Shown here piece by piece: positions 1 to 7,891 of a DNA stretch of 64,000 nt (its first letter is position 1; the number at the start of each line of letters is the position of its first letter). The notes beneath the pieces are model-generated. The model did no database searches and had not been told where the DNA came from. It saw only the letters and a program-made list of their open reading frames with translations. This DNA comes from HyVt-443 sp964544655 (GTDB lineage Bacteria; Pseudomonadota; Gammaproteobacteria; Chromatiales; Chromatiaceae), in NCBI GenBank assembly GCA_964544655.1, contig CAZJCM010000009.1:1-64000 (forward strand), written 5' to 3'. The position numbers and the translations under genes were made by a program.

Positions 1-89
1 TCGACGTTCAACACCAGGTTGCATGAATACTGAACAAAGTTTGTGGGACAGCAGTAATTTGCCATTTAGTGATTACCGGATCAGAGACC

Positions 90-1319
90 ATGTCTGAAGC
101 TCCAGTGAAACGACACGCCACGACCGGGGTCCGGGTTGGGCAGGTGACCATCGGCGGCGATGCGCCGGTTCGGATCCAATCCATGACCAACACGGATACG
201 GCCGACATAGCCGCGACCACGGCGCAGGTGGCGGAGCTGGCCCGGGCTGGTTCCGAGATGGTCCGTGTTACGGTCAATACGGAACAGGCGGCGGCGGCCG
301 TCCCGCGGATTCGTGATGCCCTGGCCAGGCAGGGGCTGGATCTTCCCCTGATCGGAGATTTTCACTTCAATGGCCACAAGCTGCTGCAGAAATATCCTGC
401 CTGTGGTGAGGCGCTGGAAAAGTATCGTATCAACCCTGGCAATGTGGGGCGGGGTGCGAACCGGGACGAAAAGTTCGCCGCCATGATCGAGATGGCCTGC
501 CGCTTCGGCAAGGCGGTGCGCATCGGCGTCAACTGGGGCTCCATGGACCAGGAACTGGTGGTGCGCATGATGGATGAGAATGCGCGCTCGCCGCAGCCAC
601 GGGACAATGATCAGATGATCAGGGAGATCATGGTGGTATCCGCTCTGGATAACGCCCGCCGGGCGGAAGAGCTGGGGCTGGGGCGCGATCGCATCGTCCT
701 CTCCTGCAAGATGAGCGGGGTGCAGGATCTGATCGGGGTCTACCGGGCATTGGCGCAGCGCTGCGACTATGCCCTGCACCTGGGTCTGACCGAGGCAGGG
801 ATGGGCAGCAAAGGGATCGTTGCCTCTACCGCCGCCCTGGCGGTTCTGTTGCAGGAGGGGATCGGTGACACCATTCGCATCTCCCTGACCCCGGAACCTG
901 GCGGCAGCCGCACTCAGGAGGTGATCGTTGCCCAGGAGATTCTGCAGTCCATGGGTTTGCGCTCCTTTACCCCGATGGTGGTCGCGTGCCCGGGCTGCGG
1001 TCGCACCAGCAGCACAGTATTTCAACAGCTGGCGCAGGATATCCAGGCCTATCTGCGGCAGCAGATGCCGCAGTGGCGCAGTCGTTATCCCGGCGTGGAG
1101 AGCATGTCGGTGGCGGTGATGGGCTGTGTGGTGAACGGACCGGGTGAGAGCAAGCATGCCGATATCGGCATCAGCCTGCCGGGGACAGGCGAAACGCCGG
1201 TGGCTCCGGTCTATGAGGATGGGGAAAAGACCGTCACGCTGAAAGGTGAACATATCGCCGAAGCGTTCCAACAGATTGTGGAGCGCTATGTGGCACGGCG
1301 CTACGGCGCTGACCAGTGA
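90..1319 (+). CDS. ispG: 4-hydroxy-3-methylbut-2-enyl diphosphate synthase
   Basis: IspG (GcpE) catalyses the penultimate step of the MEP isoprenoid pathway, reductive opening of MEcPP to HMBPP, using a [4Fe-4S] cluster in the cytoplasm. The N-terminal TIM-barrel part carries QSMTNTDTAD and the GDFHFNGHKLL segment. The C-terminal part carries the cluster cysteines in ACPGCGRTSS and GCVVNGPGESKHADIGIS. The protein is 409 residues from the ATG at 90. An in-frame GTG at 69 would add seven residues (MITGSET) that are not typical of the family, so I prefer the ATG. The next gene is convergent. Only 89 bases lie upstream in the window, so operon membership cannot be judged. Confidence 0.96.
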   Translation: MSEAPVKRHATTGVRVGQVTIGGDAPVRIQSMTNTDTADIAATTAQVAELARAGSEMVRVTVNTEQAAAAVPRIRDALARQGLDLPLIGDFHFNGHKLLQKYPACGEALEKYRINPGNVGRGANRDEKFAAMIEMACRFGKAVRIGVNWGSMDQELVVRMMDENARSPQPRDNDQMIREIMVVSALDNARRAEELGLGRDRIVLSCKMSGVQDLIGVYRALAQRCDYALHLGLTEAGMGSKGIVASTAALAVLLQEGIGDTIRISLTPEPGGSRTQEVIVAQEILQSMGLRSFTPMVVACPGCGRTSSTVFQQLAQDIQAYLRQQMPQWRSRYPGVESMSVAVMGCVVNGPGESKHADIGISLPGTGETPVAPVYEDGEKTVTLKGEHIAEAFQQIVERYVARRYGADQ

Positions 1320-1336
1320 GTTTCAGCTCCCATGAA

Positions 1337-1403
1337 AGGTCGGCGTCAAACTGCCCGTTTGGCCTGGCTATGGCAATCGGGTTATGCGGATTGACGCCGA
1401 CCT
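1337..1403. repeat. 13-bp perfect inverted repeat between convergent genes
   Basis: AGGTCGGCGTCAA at 1337-1349 is exactly reverse-complemented at 1391-1403, with 41 bases between. It lies between the converging ends of ispG and the NifX-like gene. There is no T tract on either side, so a classical terminator is not supported. It could fold into a cruciform or be the remnant of a small repeat element. Confidence 0.6.
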
Positions 1404-1417
1404 CTGCTGCTCCCGGT

Positions 1418-1771
1418 TTAGTGTGAATGGGGCTCGGGCTGTGGCAGCGGTTCCCCCTTGATCACCGCTTGGACCGCTTTCATGGGATCGGTTTCACTGG
1501 TGACATAGAGCTCCACCCCCCAGGCCACCATACGGCCGACGAAGCCCTGGCCGCAGCCGCCGGTGATCAGGACATCGAATGACTCGACTGGATGAGGTTC
1601 GCCCCCCTGATAATTGTGCAGGGCCATCTCCTTGGGCAGATCGATACGCTCCAATTCCCTTACTTCCCCGGTTTCCGGGTCTGCCTCGTAGACCAGAAAA
1701 CGGCGCGTCTTGCCGGCGTGGCCGGTGATGGTGCGGAAGTTCTGGCTGGTGACGCCTATTATCATGGCCAT
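1418..1771 (-). CDS. NifX/NafY-like dinitrogenase cofactor-binding domain protein
   Basis: A small (117 aa) protein of the dinitrogenase iron-molybdenum cofactor biosynthesis family (NifX/NafY/NifB C-terminal domain). Visible features are the N-terminal MIIGVTSQNFRTITGHAGKTRRF strand-loop region, the LITGGCGQGFV glycine loop, and an AWGVELYVTSE segment. The C-terminus ends EPHSH. Family members bind metalloclusters or FeMo-co-like cofactors, but no nif gene is present here, so a nitrogen-fixation role is not implied. Its start ATG shares one base with the stop of the upstream gene (TAATG), indicating translational coupling. An upstream in-frame ATG at 1807 would overlap that gene by 37 bases and is less likely. 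Confidence 0.8.
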   Translation of the reverse strand: MAMIIGVTSQNFRTITGHAGKTRRFLVYEADPETGEVRELERIDLPKEMALHNYQGGEPHPVESFDVLITGGCGQGFVGRMVAWGVELYVTSETDPMKAVQAVIKGEPLPQPEPHSH

Positions 1772-2172
1772 TATGCTGCCTGCTTGTTTTTCACCGATCT
1801 TGCCCACTCCTCCATGGCGACGTTGGCCACCGGCATCGGCGCCTCCATGAAGGTGATGATGAAGCAGTTGGCCAGTTCCACCACACCGATGGAGCGGGGC
1901 CGTACTGCCATCACCTGGGGATTGGGCAGGGCGATGCCAAAGCAGAAGACGATGTTCTTGGCATCCAGTATCTCTTCACTGATCTGTCCCTCCTCCAAGC
2001 CGCTGGTATGGTCATAATGGTCGAAGCTGGCGATATAGCGGGCTACCTTGTGCTCATCGATGCGCTGCTTGAGGTAGTCGATGATTTCACTGACGCTCTG
2101 GAAGTTGGTCTCCTGCTTCTCCACTTCCAGGGTGAATACCGGGTACTTTTCCTGTAACAGCGTGTGTTTCAT
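1771..2172 (-). CDS. Conserved hypothetical protein paired with NifX-like gene
   Basis: A 133-residue soluble protein with no signal peptide or membrane segment. It resembles a conserved family of unknown function found in sulfur-oxidising proteobacteria, possibly DUF6858; I recall this from family resemblance and cannot confirm it. Visible conserved-looking stretches are ARYIASFDHYDHTSGL, NIVFCFGIALPNPQVMAVRP and FIITFMEAPMPVANVAMEEW. The alternation of strands with a central F-C-F-G resembles small cofactor-binding folds. It is the first gene of a two-gene unit and its TAA overlaps the ATG of the NifX-like gene, so the two products probably act together. No function is assigned. Confidence 0.7.
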   Translation of the reverse strand: MKHTLLQEKYPVFTLEVEKQETNFQSVSEIIDYLKQRIDEHKVARYIASFDHYDHTSGLEEGQISEEILDAKNIVFCFGIALPNPQVMAVRPRSIGVVELANCFIITFMEAPMPVANVAMEEWARSVKNKQAA

Positions 2173-2284
2173 TTCAACTAGGCTCCTGACAAATTATACA
2201 AGGGAAGCGTTGCTCTCCAGCCAGCAGCGGCTCGCTTGGGCACAGCGCACGTGAAAGGTTTCCTGCCGCATGATGAAGCATGGC

Positions 2285-3244
2285 TCATCCTTCCGGTTGA
2301 CAGATTCGCTTCCGTCCAATGGCCATCATTGTCCGCACCAGGAGATAGACGACGATCAGGCTGACGAATGCAAGAAACAGGGTGGAGAGAATCTGGAATC
2401 CTGCCTGCCCGGTCTTCTCATACATCACAAAGCTGGCAATAGTGATGGCGGCGATGGGGAACGAATAGGCCCACCATGAGAGGAAGAATGGCAAGCGGAT
2501 GAAACGTCCGGCCTGGGTCAGCAGCAGAAGCGTGAGGAACAGACCGCTGTAGTAGAGGATGCGGGCGAAGCTGTCCACCTCCCCGGTCAATTTCATATAG
2601 GCGATGAAACCCACAGCCGGCGGCGCGATGAGGATGAAGAAGGTGGGCATCAGTTTTTCCGGCAGAGGGTGGTGGAACAGCACGCGGTTGAAGATGATGG
2701 CCAGCAGGACCAGCCAGAACAGCATGCCGATGCTGAAAAAGAACCATGAGACCTCAAAGTAGCCGAGCTGAGTGCCGGCAATCGGCACCAACACGTTGCC
2801 CACCACCGGGATGAACCAGGCTGGATTGATATGGTGAATCTCGAAATGCTCGTGATGAATCCATACGTTCATCACGAAGAAGGTGAACAGCAGGTGCATG
2901 GTGGTGCCGGTCAACCAGAGGATCTTTGCCAGACCGGGGATCATGTGCAGCGAGCAGATCGACAGCAGGATCAGGCTGATGGAGATGGTGGGGAAGAAAT
3001 TCAGCTTGATCGGGTTGCGCAGTTCCGCTTTTACCGCCGGGCCGTAACGCAGGATCTTGCTCAGATAGAGTAGCATGAGAAGAAGAAACATGCTGCCGGT
3101 CACGGCCATCAGTATCGGGTTGATCTGAAGATCGACCTTATAGACGGACTGGGCCTTTTCCCAGGCTAGCGTCAGGCCGGCCAGGCCCATGATCATGGCG
3201 AAGAATGAGATCGGAAAGTTTTCCAGCCGCGAATGTTGTTCCAT
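2285..3244 (-). CDS. TDT family (TehA/SLAC1-like) membrane transporter
   Basis: A 319-residue integral membrane protein with about nine to ten hydrophobic segments, matching the tellurite-resistance/dicarboxylate transporter family that includes TehA, Mae1, yeast sulfite pump Ssu1 and plant anion channel SLAC1. Features seen are FPISFFAMIMGLAGLTLAWEK near the N-terminus, typical of the family's first helix, and WWAYSFPIAAITIAS near the C-terminus. The ATG at 3244 is preceded by GGAGAAGCACC, a good ribosome binding site. A longer reading frame to 3328 adds a non-family leader that runs through an operator-like palindrome and was rejected. The substrate is unknown. Anion or sulfite efflux would fit this organism but is only inference. 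Confidence 0.85.
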   Translation of the reverse strand: MEQHSRLENFPISFFAMIMGLAGLTLAWEKAQSVYKVDLQINPILMAVTGSMFLLLMLLYLSKILRYGPAVKAELRNPIKLNFFPTISISLILLSICSLHMIPGLAKILWLTGTTMHLLFTFFVMNVWIHHEHFEIHHINPAWFIPVVGNVLVPIAGTQLGYFEVSWFFFSIGMLFWLVLLAIIFNRVLFHHPLPEKLMPTFFILIAPPAVGFIAYMKLTGEVDSFARILYYSGLFLTLLLLTQAGRFIRLPFFLSWWAYSFPIAAITIASFVMYEKTGQAGFQILSTLFLAFVSLIVVYLLVRTMMAIGRKRICQPEG

Positions 3245-3278
3245 GGTGCTTCTCCTCGGAGGAGGTTGGAATGGTGTT

Positions 3279-3350
3279 GCGGTGGATGCTAAGGGAGAGC
3301 CGGGTGATGGCGCATTGAAAATTCTCAATGGCGGACTTGATTAATGTCAA
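3279..3350 (-). promoter_or_regulatory. Two tandem FNR-like boxes upstream of the TDT transporter
   Basis: TTGAT-TAAT-GTCAA lies at 3337-3350 and TTGA-AAATTC-TCAA at 3315-3328. Both fit the TTGA-N6-TCAA core of FNR/ANR sites, and the first matches nine of ten consensus bases. Their centres are 22 bp apart, about two helical turns. A minus-strand TAGCAT at 3291-3286 could be the -10 element, which would put the proximal box near -42, the usual class II activator position. The cognate regulator may be the FNR-type gene just upstream. Confidence 0.65.
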
Positions 3351-3408
3351 ATAATCCGGCGAATGCCGGAGAGGAAAGGATTCGGTCCGGTTTCCATTAG
3401 GAGTGGTT

Positions 3409-3443
3409 GGTGGATGCGGCCCTGCAGGCCTTATCCACCCTAC
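3409..3443 (-). repeat. REP-like palindromic unit, family A, copy 1
   Basis: Reverse-strand copy of a unit starting GTAGGGTGGATAAGGCC and ending GGCCGCATCCACC. It forms a hairpin with GGTGGAT/ATCCACC outer arms. A nearly identical copy lies at 15276-15311 and a shorter one at 3486-3514. Confidence 0.75.
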
Positions 3444-3485
3444 GGCCATGTTTTTTCCCGGCCTCGCTCGATACGGGGTGCGGGT

Positions 3486-3514
3486 GTAGGGTGGATAGGC
3501 GAAGCGCATCTGCC
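3486..3514 (+). repeat. REP-like palindromic unit, family A, partial copy 2
   Basis: GTAGGGTGGATAGGC followed by GAAGCGCATCTGCC. It is a diverged copy of the same unit, head-to-head with the copy at 3409-3443, a paired arrangement typical of bacterial interspersed mosaic elements. It ends just before the stop codon of the FNR-type regulator gene. Confidence 0.6.
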
Positions 3515-3519
3515 GAAGC

Positions 3520-4233
3520 TCAATCTTCGGCGATGTGCTCCAGGTTGCGGATGTCGAGCAGAAAATGGTTTGGCTTGGTCTCCACCAGCAGGCTCTTGCG
3601 CTTGAAGTCGGCGATGGTGCGGCTGGTGGTCTCGGTGGTGATTCCCAGCATCGCCCCCATATCCTCGCGGGAGAAAAGGGTGCATTCACTGCTCTGTTCG
3701 TCTCGCACCATGCGTAGCAACAGGCGCGCCACCCGCTGTTTGGCGGAGCCGGTGGAGAGTTCGGTCAGCCAGGCATCCGCCTCTTCCAATGCCTTTTGCC
3801 AACGGGTCAACAGCTCCTTGTGCAGTGCCGGGTTGGTCTGGGACAGGGCTTGTACCACGCTTACCGGTAGGCTGCAGGCCTGGGTGGCCTGCAATACCAC
3901 CGCGTCGTGCTGGTAGGGCTGCCCGAGCAGTGCTTCCAGCCCGGCCACGTCGGTGGCACGTAACAGGCGCACGATACGCTGGGTGCCGTCCGGCAGATAC
4001 TGGATCAGCTTGAGAATGCCGCTGCGGATGGTGAACATTCGATCACCCTTGTCTCCGGCCCGGTAGAGCACCGAGCCGGGCGGCAGGGCATAAAGGTCTA
4101 TCGGCTGGTGGATCTGGTCGAAATCCGATTCATCCAGGCCGGCGAACAGCACCGAGTTGCGCAGGGTGCAACTCAGGCAGTCCGCCTGCCCTTCCCAGGC
4201 CTCTTTGTCACTGATGAATTTCACTCGGATCAT
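3520..4233 (-). CDS. Crp/Fnr family transcriptional regulator, FNR/ANR-like
   Basis: A 237-residue regulator with an N-terminal cyclic-nucleotide-fold sensor (about residues 30-150), a dimerisation helix and a C-terminal winged helix. The recognition region reads LGITTETTSRTIADF; E, S and R occupy the positions that FNR uses to read TTGAT. Cysteines 19 and 22 (CLSC) and 120 match three of the four FNR iron-sulfur ligands, but the third N-terminal cysteine is absent. Sensing of oxygen, NO or redox state is therefore plausible but unproven. The start ATG overlaps the stop of trpB2 (ATGA), so the two are co-translated. Candidate target boxes lie upstream of the TDT transporter and of rnfA. Confidence 0.9.
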   Translation of the reverse strand: MIRVKFISDKEAWEGQADCLSCTLRNSVLFAGLDESDFDQIHQPIDLYALPPGSVLYRAGDKGDRMFTIRSGILKLIQYLPDGTQRIVRLLRATDVAGLEALLGQPYQHDAVVLQATQACSLPVSVVQALSQTNPALHKELLTRWQKALEEADAWLTELSTGSAKQRVARLLLRMVRDEQSSECTLFSREDMGAMLGITTETTSRTIADFKRKSLLVETKPNHFLLDIRNLEHIAED

Positions 4234-5591
4234 TCCAGCTCGAACTTGAGCTTGGGCAGGTGGGCCAGGGATTCCTTGATCGCCTCTTCCGGATAGTCGT
4301 AGTTTTTCAGCTCACCGGCAAAGTAGCGGTCGTAGGAAGCCATGTCGAAATGGCCATGGCCCGACAGGTTGAACAGCAGGGTCTTCGGTTCACCGGTCTC
4401 GGCACATTTCTTTGCCTCGCGGATCACCGCTGCGATGGCATGGGTGGACTCCGGGGCCGGAATGATGCCCTCGTTACGGGCGAACAGCACGCCGGCTTCG
4501 AACGTCTCCAACTGCGGCACGGCAACTGCATCCACCAGGCCCTCATGGTGCAACTGGCTGACCAGGGCGGAGTCGCCGTGATAGCGCAGGCCACCGGCAT
4601 GGATGCCGGGCGGCATGAAGTCGTGGCCCAGGGTGTACATCTTCAGCAGTGGTGTCAGGCCGATCGCGTCACCATAGTCATAGGCGTAGACACCCTTGGT
4701 CAGGGTGGGGCAGGAGCTGGGCTCCACTGCCACCAGTCGCACCTCTTTACCTGCCGCCTTGTCGGCGAAGAAGGGAAAGGCGATGCCGCCAAAGTTGGAT
4801 CCGCCACCACAGGGGGCAAACACCATGTCAGGGTAGTCCCCTACCATCTCCAGCTGCTTCTTCGCCTCCTCGCCGATCACCGTCTGATGCAGCAGGACGT
4901 GGTTCAATACCGAGCCCAGGGCATAGTTGGTGTCGTCCCGTTGGGCGGCCAGTTCCACCGCTTCGGAGATGGCGATGCCGAGAGAGCCTTCGGAATCGGG
5001 ATCCTGCTCCAGAATTGTACGGCCGGAGTTGGTCCGGTCGGTCGGGCTGGCGTAGACGTTGGCGCCCCAGGTCTGCATCATGGAGCGGCGATAGGGTTTC
5101 TGATGATAGCTCACCTTCACCATATAGACCTCCACCTCCAGGCCGAACATCTGACCGGCCAGGGCCAGGGAGCTGCCCCACTGGCCGGCACCGGTCTCGG
5201 TGGTGAGGCGTTTGATGCCGGCCTGTTTGTTGTAATAGGCTTGGGCCACAGCGGTGTTCGGCTTGTGCGAGCCGGCCGGGCTTACCGCCTCGTTCTTGTA
5301 GTAGATCTTGGCCGGCGTGCCGAGAGCCTGCTCCAACCTGTGGGCACGATACAGGGGTGAGGGACGCCACAGGCGCAACACGTCCCGCACCTCCTCCGGA
5401 ATCTCGATCCACCGCTCCGGGCTCATCTCCTGCTGGATCAAGGCCTCCGGGAAGATTGCACCCAGGGCTTCGGGGGTCACCGGATTGCCGTCAGGACCCA
5501 GCGGCGGCGCCGGCGGGTTGGGCATGTCTGCCATCACGTTATACCAATGGGTGGGCATATCGGCTTCTTTGAGCAGGATTTTGGTTTTCAC
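4230..5591 (-). CDS. trpB2: TrpB2-type tryptophan synthase beta chain
   Basis: A 453-residue PLP enzyme of the TrpB2 subgroup, which condenses indole with serine and often works without TrpA. The PLP lysine is in GSHKPNTA. The phosphate-binding glycine-rich loop is CGGGSNFGG, and the family signature TETGAGQWGSSLA is present. The length and the N-terminal extension (IPEEVRDVLRLWRPSPLYRA) fit TrpB2 better than TrpB1 (about 400 aa). The start is a GTG at 5591 with GGAGA ten bases upstream; a later ATG at 5558 is possible. No other trp gene is nearby. It overlaps the downstream FNR-type regulator by four bases, an unusual pairing. Confidence 0.93.
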   Translation of the reverse strand: MKTKILLKEADMPTHWYNVMADMPNPPAPPLGPDGNPVTPEALGAIFPEALIQQEMSPERWIEIPEEVRDVLRLWRPSPLYRAHRLEQALGTPAKIYYKNEAVSPAGSHKPNTAVAQAYYNKQAGIKRLTTETGAGQWGSSLALAGQMFGLEVEVYMVKVSYHQKPYRRSMMQTWGANVYASPTDRTNSGRTILEQDPDSEGSLGIAISEAVELAAQRDDTNYALGSVLNHVLLHQTVIGEEAKKQLEMVGDYPDMVFAPCGGGSNFGGIAFPFFADKAAGKEVRLVAVEPSSCPTLTKGVYAYDYGDAIGLTPLLKMYTLGHDFMPPGIHAGGLRYHGDSALVSQLHHEGLVDAVAVPQLETFEAGVLFARNEGIIPAPESTHAIAAVIREAKKCAETGEPKTLLFNLSGHGHFDMASYDRYFAGELKNYDYPEEAIKESLAHLPKLKFELE

Positions 5592-5738
5592 GTTGACGAT
5601 CTCCGGTGGTCGGAATTGCTCCGATGATTGTTATCTGTTTGGCCTAGGGCGGCCATTGGGCAATCTTCACATAATCAGGGTATCCTCTGCCACAAAATAT
5701 TCGCGTGCATTTGCGCTCGAACAGAAACTCAATCAGGT

Positions 5739-7649
5739 ATGGATATGGCGTTGATCACCCTGCGTAACATACATCTCGGCTTTGGCGGTCCGGCATTGCT
5801 GGATGGATTGGATCTGAGCATTGGCAAGGGCGAGCGAGTTTGCCTGCTGGGCCGAAATGGCGCTGGAAAATCGACCCTGATGAAGTTGATCGCGGGAGAG
5901 GTGGAGGCGGATGATGGGGAGTGCGTTCGCCGCCAGGGCGTGCATATCACCCGGCTCACTCAGGAGGTGCCTGCAGACCTGTCGGGCAGCGTGTTCGATG
6001 TGGTCGCCTCCGGATTGGGTGAAGTGGGGGAGCTGGTGCGGCGCTATCATCAACTCAGCGTCGGTCTGGAGTCCGCTGAAGGCGATGTATCGCAGCAGCT
6101 GCAACGGCTGTCCCAGGTGCAGCAACAGCTCGAGGCGGCGAATGGCTGGCAGACCGAGCAGCAGGTAGAGCGGGTGATCTCGCGTCTCTCCCTGGATGCG
6201 GACGAGCCCTTCTCCGCCCTCTCAGGCGGCTTGAAGCGGCGGGTGTTGCTGGCCCGTGCCCTGGTCCAGGGGCCGGATCTGCTGTTGCTGGACGAGCCGA
6301 CCAACCACCTGGATATCGAAGCCATCGACTGGCTGGAGGGATTTCTGCTCGACTACCCGGGTGCCCTGCTGTTCGTCACTCATGACCGCATGTTTCTGCG
6401 TCGCCTGGCCACCCGCATCATCGAACTGGACCGGGGTCGCATCACCGACTGGCCCGGGGATTACGATAACTTCCTGCGGCGCAAGGAGGAGCTGCTCAAT
6501 GCGGAAGCGATGGCCAATGACCGCTTCGATAAAAAGCTGGCCCAGGAGGAGGTGTGGATCCGCCAGGGTATCAAGGCGCGCCGTACCCGTAACGAGGGGC
6601 GGGTGCGGGCCCTCCAGGCAATGCGGGAGGAGTGTGCCCGGCGCCGTCAACAGACCGGCCAGGTGAGGATGTCCCTGCAGGATGGGGAGCGTTCCGGCAA
6701 GCTGGTGGTAGAGGCCGTCGACCTGGATTATGCCTGGGATGGGCGGCCGGTGATAAAAGGCTTCTCCACCACCATCATGCGCGGTGACCGGATCGGTATC
6801 ATCGGCCCCAATGGCAGTGGTAAGACCACACTGTTGAATCTGTTGCTGGGGCGGTTGCAGCCGGATGCCGGTGAGGTACGGCTTGGCACCCGGCTGGAAG
6901 TGGCCTATTTCGATCAGATGCGGGCGGCACTGGATGAGGAGCGGACGGTGATGGACAACGTGGCCGACGGCAGCGACAAGGTGGAGGTGAACGGGCAGTC
7001 ACGCCATGTGATCAGTTATCTGCAGGATTTTCTCTTTTCTCCCGACCGGGTGCGCCAGCCGGTGAAGGCCCTGTCCGGTGGTGAGCGTAACCGGCTGCTG
7101 CTGGCCCGGCTGTTCACCCGCCCGGCTAATGTGCTGGTGATGGACGAGCCCACCAATGACCTGGATATGGAGACCCTGGAGCTGCTGGAGGAGCTGCTGC
7201 TGCAGTATCAGGGGACCCTGTTGCTAGTCAGCCACGACCGGGTCTTTCTCGACAATGTGGTCACCAGTACGCTGGTGTTCGAAGGAGAGGGGCGTATTGG
7301 TGAATACGTGGGTGGCTATGGTGATTGGCTACGCCAGCGGAAGCCGGATGAAGCGGCAGCCGTCAGGGTGAAGCGGGATGAGTCGCCGAAGACGAAGCAG
7401 AAGAGCAGGGCCCGGAAACTGAGTTACAAGGATCAGCGGGAACTCGATGCGTTGCCGCTGCGCATCGAGCAGCTGGAAGCTGAGGTGGAGCAGGCCCAGG
7501 CTGCATTGGCGGACCCGGCGCTGTATCAAGATGGTGGAGAGAGCGTCATCGGCCTGAAGAGAGCGTTGGAAGCGGTCAGCGCTGAACTGGAAGCGGCATA
7601 TGAGCGTTGGGAAACGCTGGAAGCGATGCGGGAAGAGCTGACTTCGTGA
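5739..7649 (+). CDS. uup: ABC-F family ATPase Uup
   Basis: A 636-residue soluble ABC-F protein, the same size as E. coli Uup (about 635 aa). There are two nucleotide-binding domains: Walker A GRNGAGKST and signature LSGGLKRRV in the first, GPNGSGKTT and LSGGERNRLLLARL in the second. Both Walker B motifs read DEPTN. A C-terminal basic coiled coil, with KLSYKDQRELDALPLRIEQLEAEV as its core, is the Uup hallmark. ABC-F proteins act on the ribosome, and Uup is also linked to DNA recombination and transposon excision. Start choice is ATG 5739 (MDMALI) or 5745 (MALI). It is divergent from trpB2 and followed by 242 noncoding bases. Confidence 0.94.
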   Translation: MDMALITLRNIHLGFGGPALLDGLDLSIGKGERVCLLGRNGAGKSTLMKLIAGEVEADDGECVRRQGVHITRLTQEVPADLSGSVFDVVASGLGEVGELVRRYHQLSVGLESAEGDVSQQLQRLSQVQQQLEAANGWQTEQQVERVISRLSLDADEPFSALSGGLKRRVLLARALVQGPDLLLLDEPTNHLDIEAIDWLEGFLLDYPGALLFVTHDRMFLRRLATRIIELDRGRITDWPGDYDNFLRRKEELLNAEAMANDRFDKKLAQEEVWIRQGIKARRTRNEGRVRALQAMREECARRRQQTGQVRMSLQDGERSGKLVVEAVDLDYAWDGRPVIKGFSTTIMRGDRIGIIGPNGSGKTTLLNLLLGRLQPDAGEVRLGTRLEVAYFDQMRAALDEERTVMDNVADGSDKVEVNGQSRHVISYLQDFLFSPDRVRQPVKALSGGERNRLLLARLFTRPANVLVMDEPTNDLDMETLELLEELLLQYQGTLLLVSHDRVFLDNVVTSTLVFEGEGRIGEYVGGYGDWLRQRKPDEAAAVRVKRDESPKTKQKSRARKLSYKDQRELDALPLRIEQLEAEVEQAQAALADPALYQDGGESVIGLKRALEAVSAELEAAYERWETLEAMREELTS

Positions 7650-7820
7650 GCGGTGAGGCAAAACCACCCCTTTCCTGACATCAGATCCCATCAACCGTCG
7701 GGATGGTTATTATAACGGCTTTGTCGCTTTGGGTTGCGGCATCATGTGGGGTAACCGTATGCGGCCGTCACCACCCTTTGAATAGCGTGGGCGAGGCCAC
7801 CAAGGCAGTTCTGCCGGCGG

Positions 7821-7833
7821 GAGGAGTCTCCTC
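7821..7833 (+). other. Short perfect palindrome downstream of uup
   Basis: GAGGAG-T-CTCCTC forms a 6-bp stem, flanked by GCGGG and CCCGC that could extend it, with TTCTCAAGTTTT downstream. It may be a weak terminator for uup. The rest of the 242-base gap shows nothing recognisable. Confidence 0.3.
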
Positions 7834-7891
7834 ACCCGCTTCTCAAGTTTTACCATTTGCGTCCGACAACGGGATAATGCCAATCACCTGA

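Noticed and set aside
81..1271. Long minus-strand open frame opposite ispG
   Set aside because: It is the antisense of a clearly recognisable enzyme, rich in His/Arg/Gly, with no family resemblance.
4260..5360. Plus-strand open frame opposite trpB2
   Set aside because: Shadow of a high-GC gene; composition and lack of motifs argue against coding.
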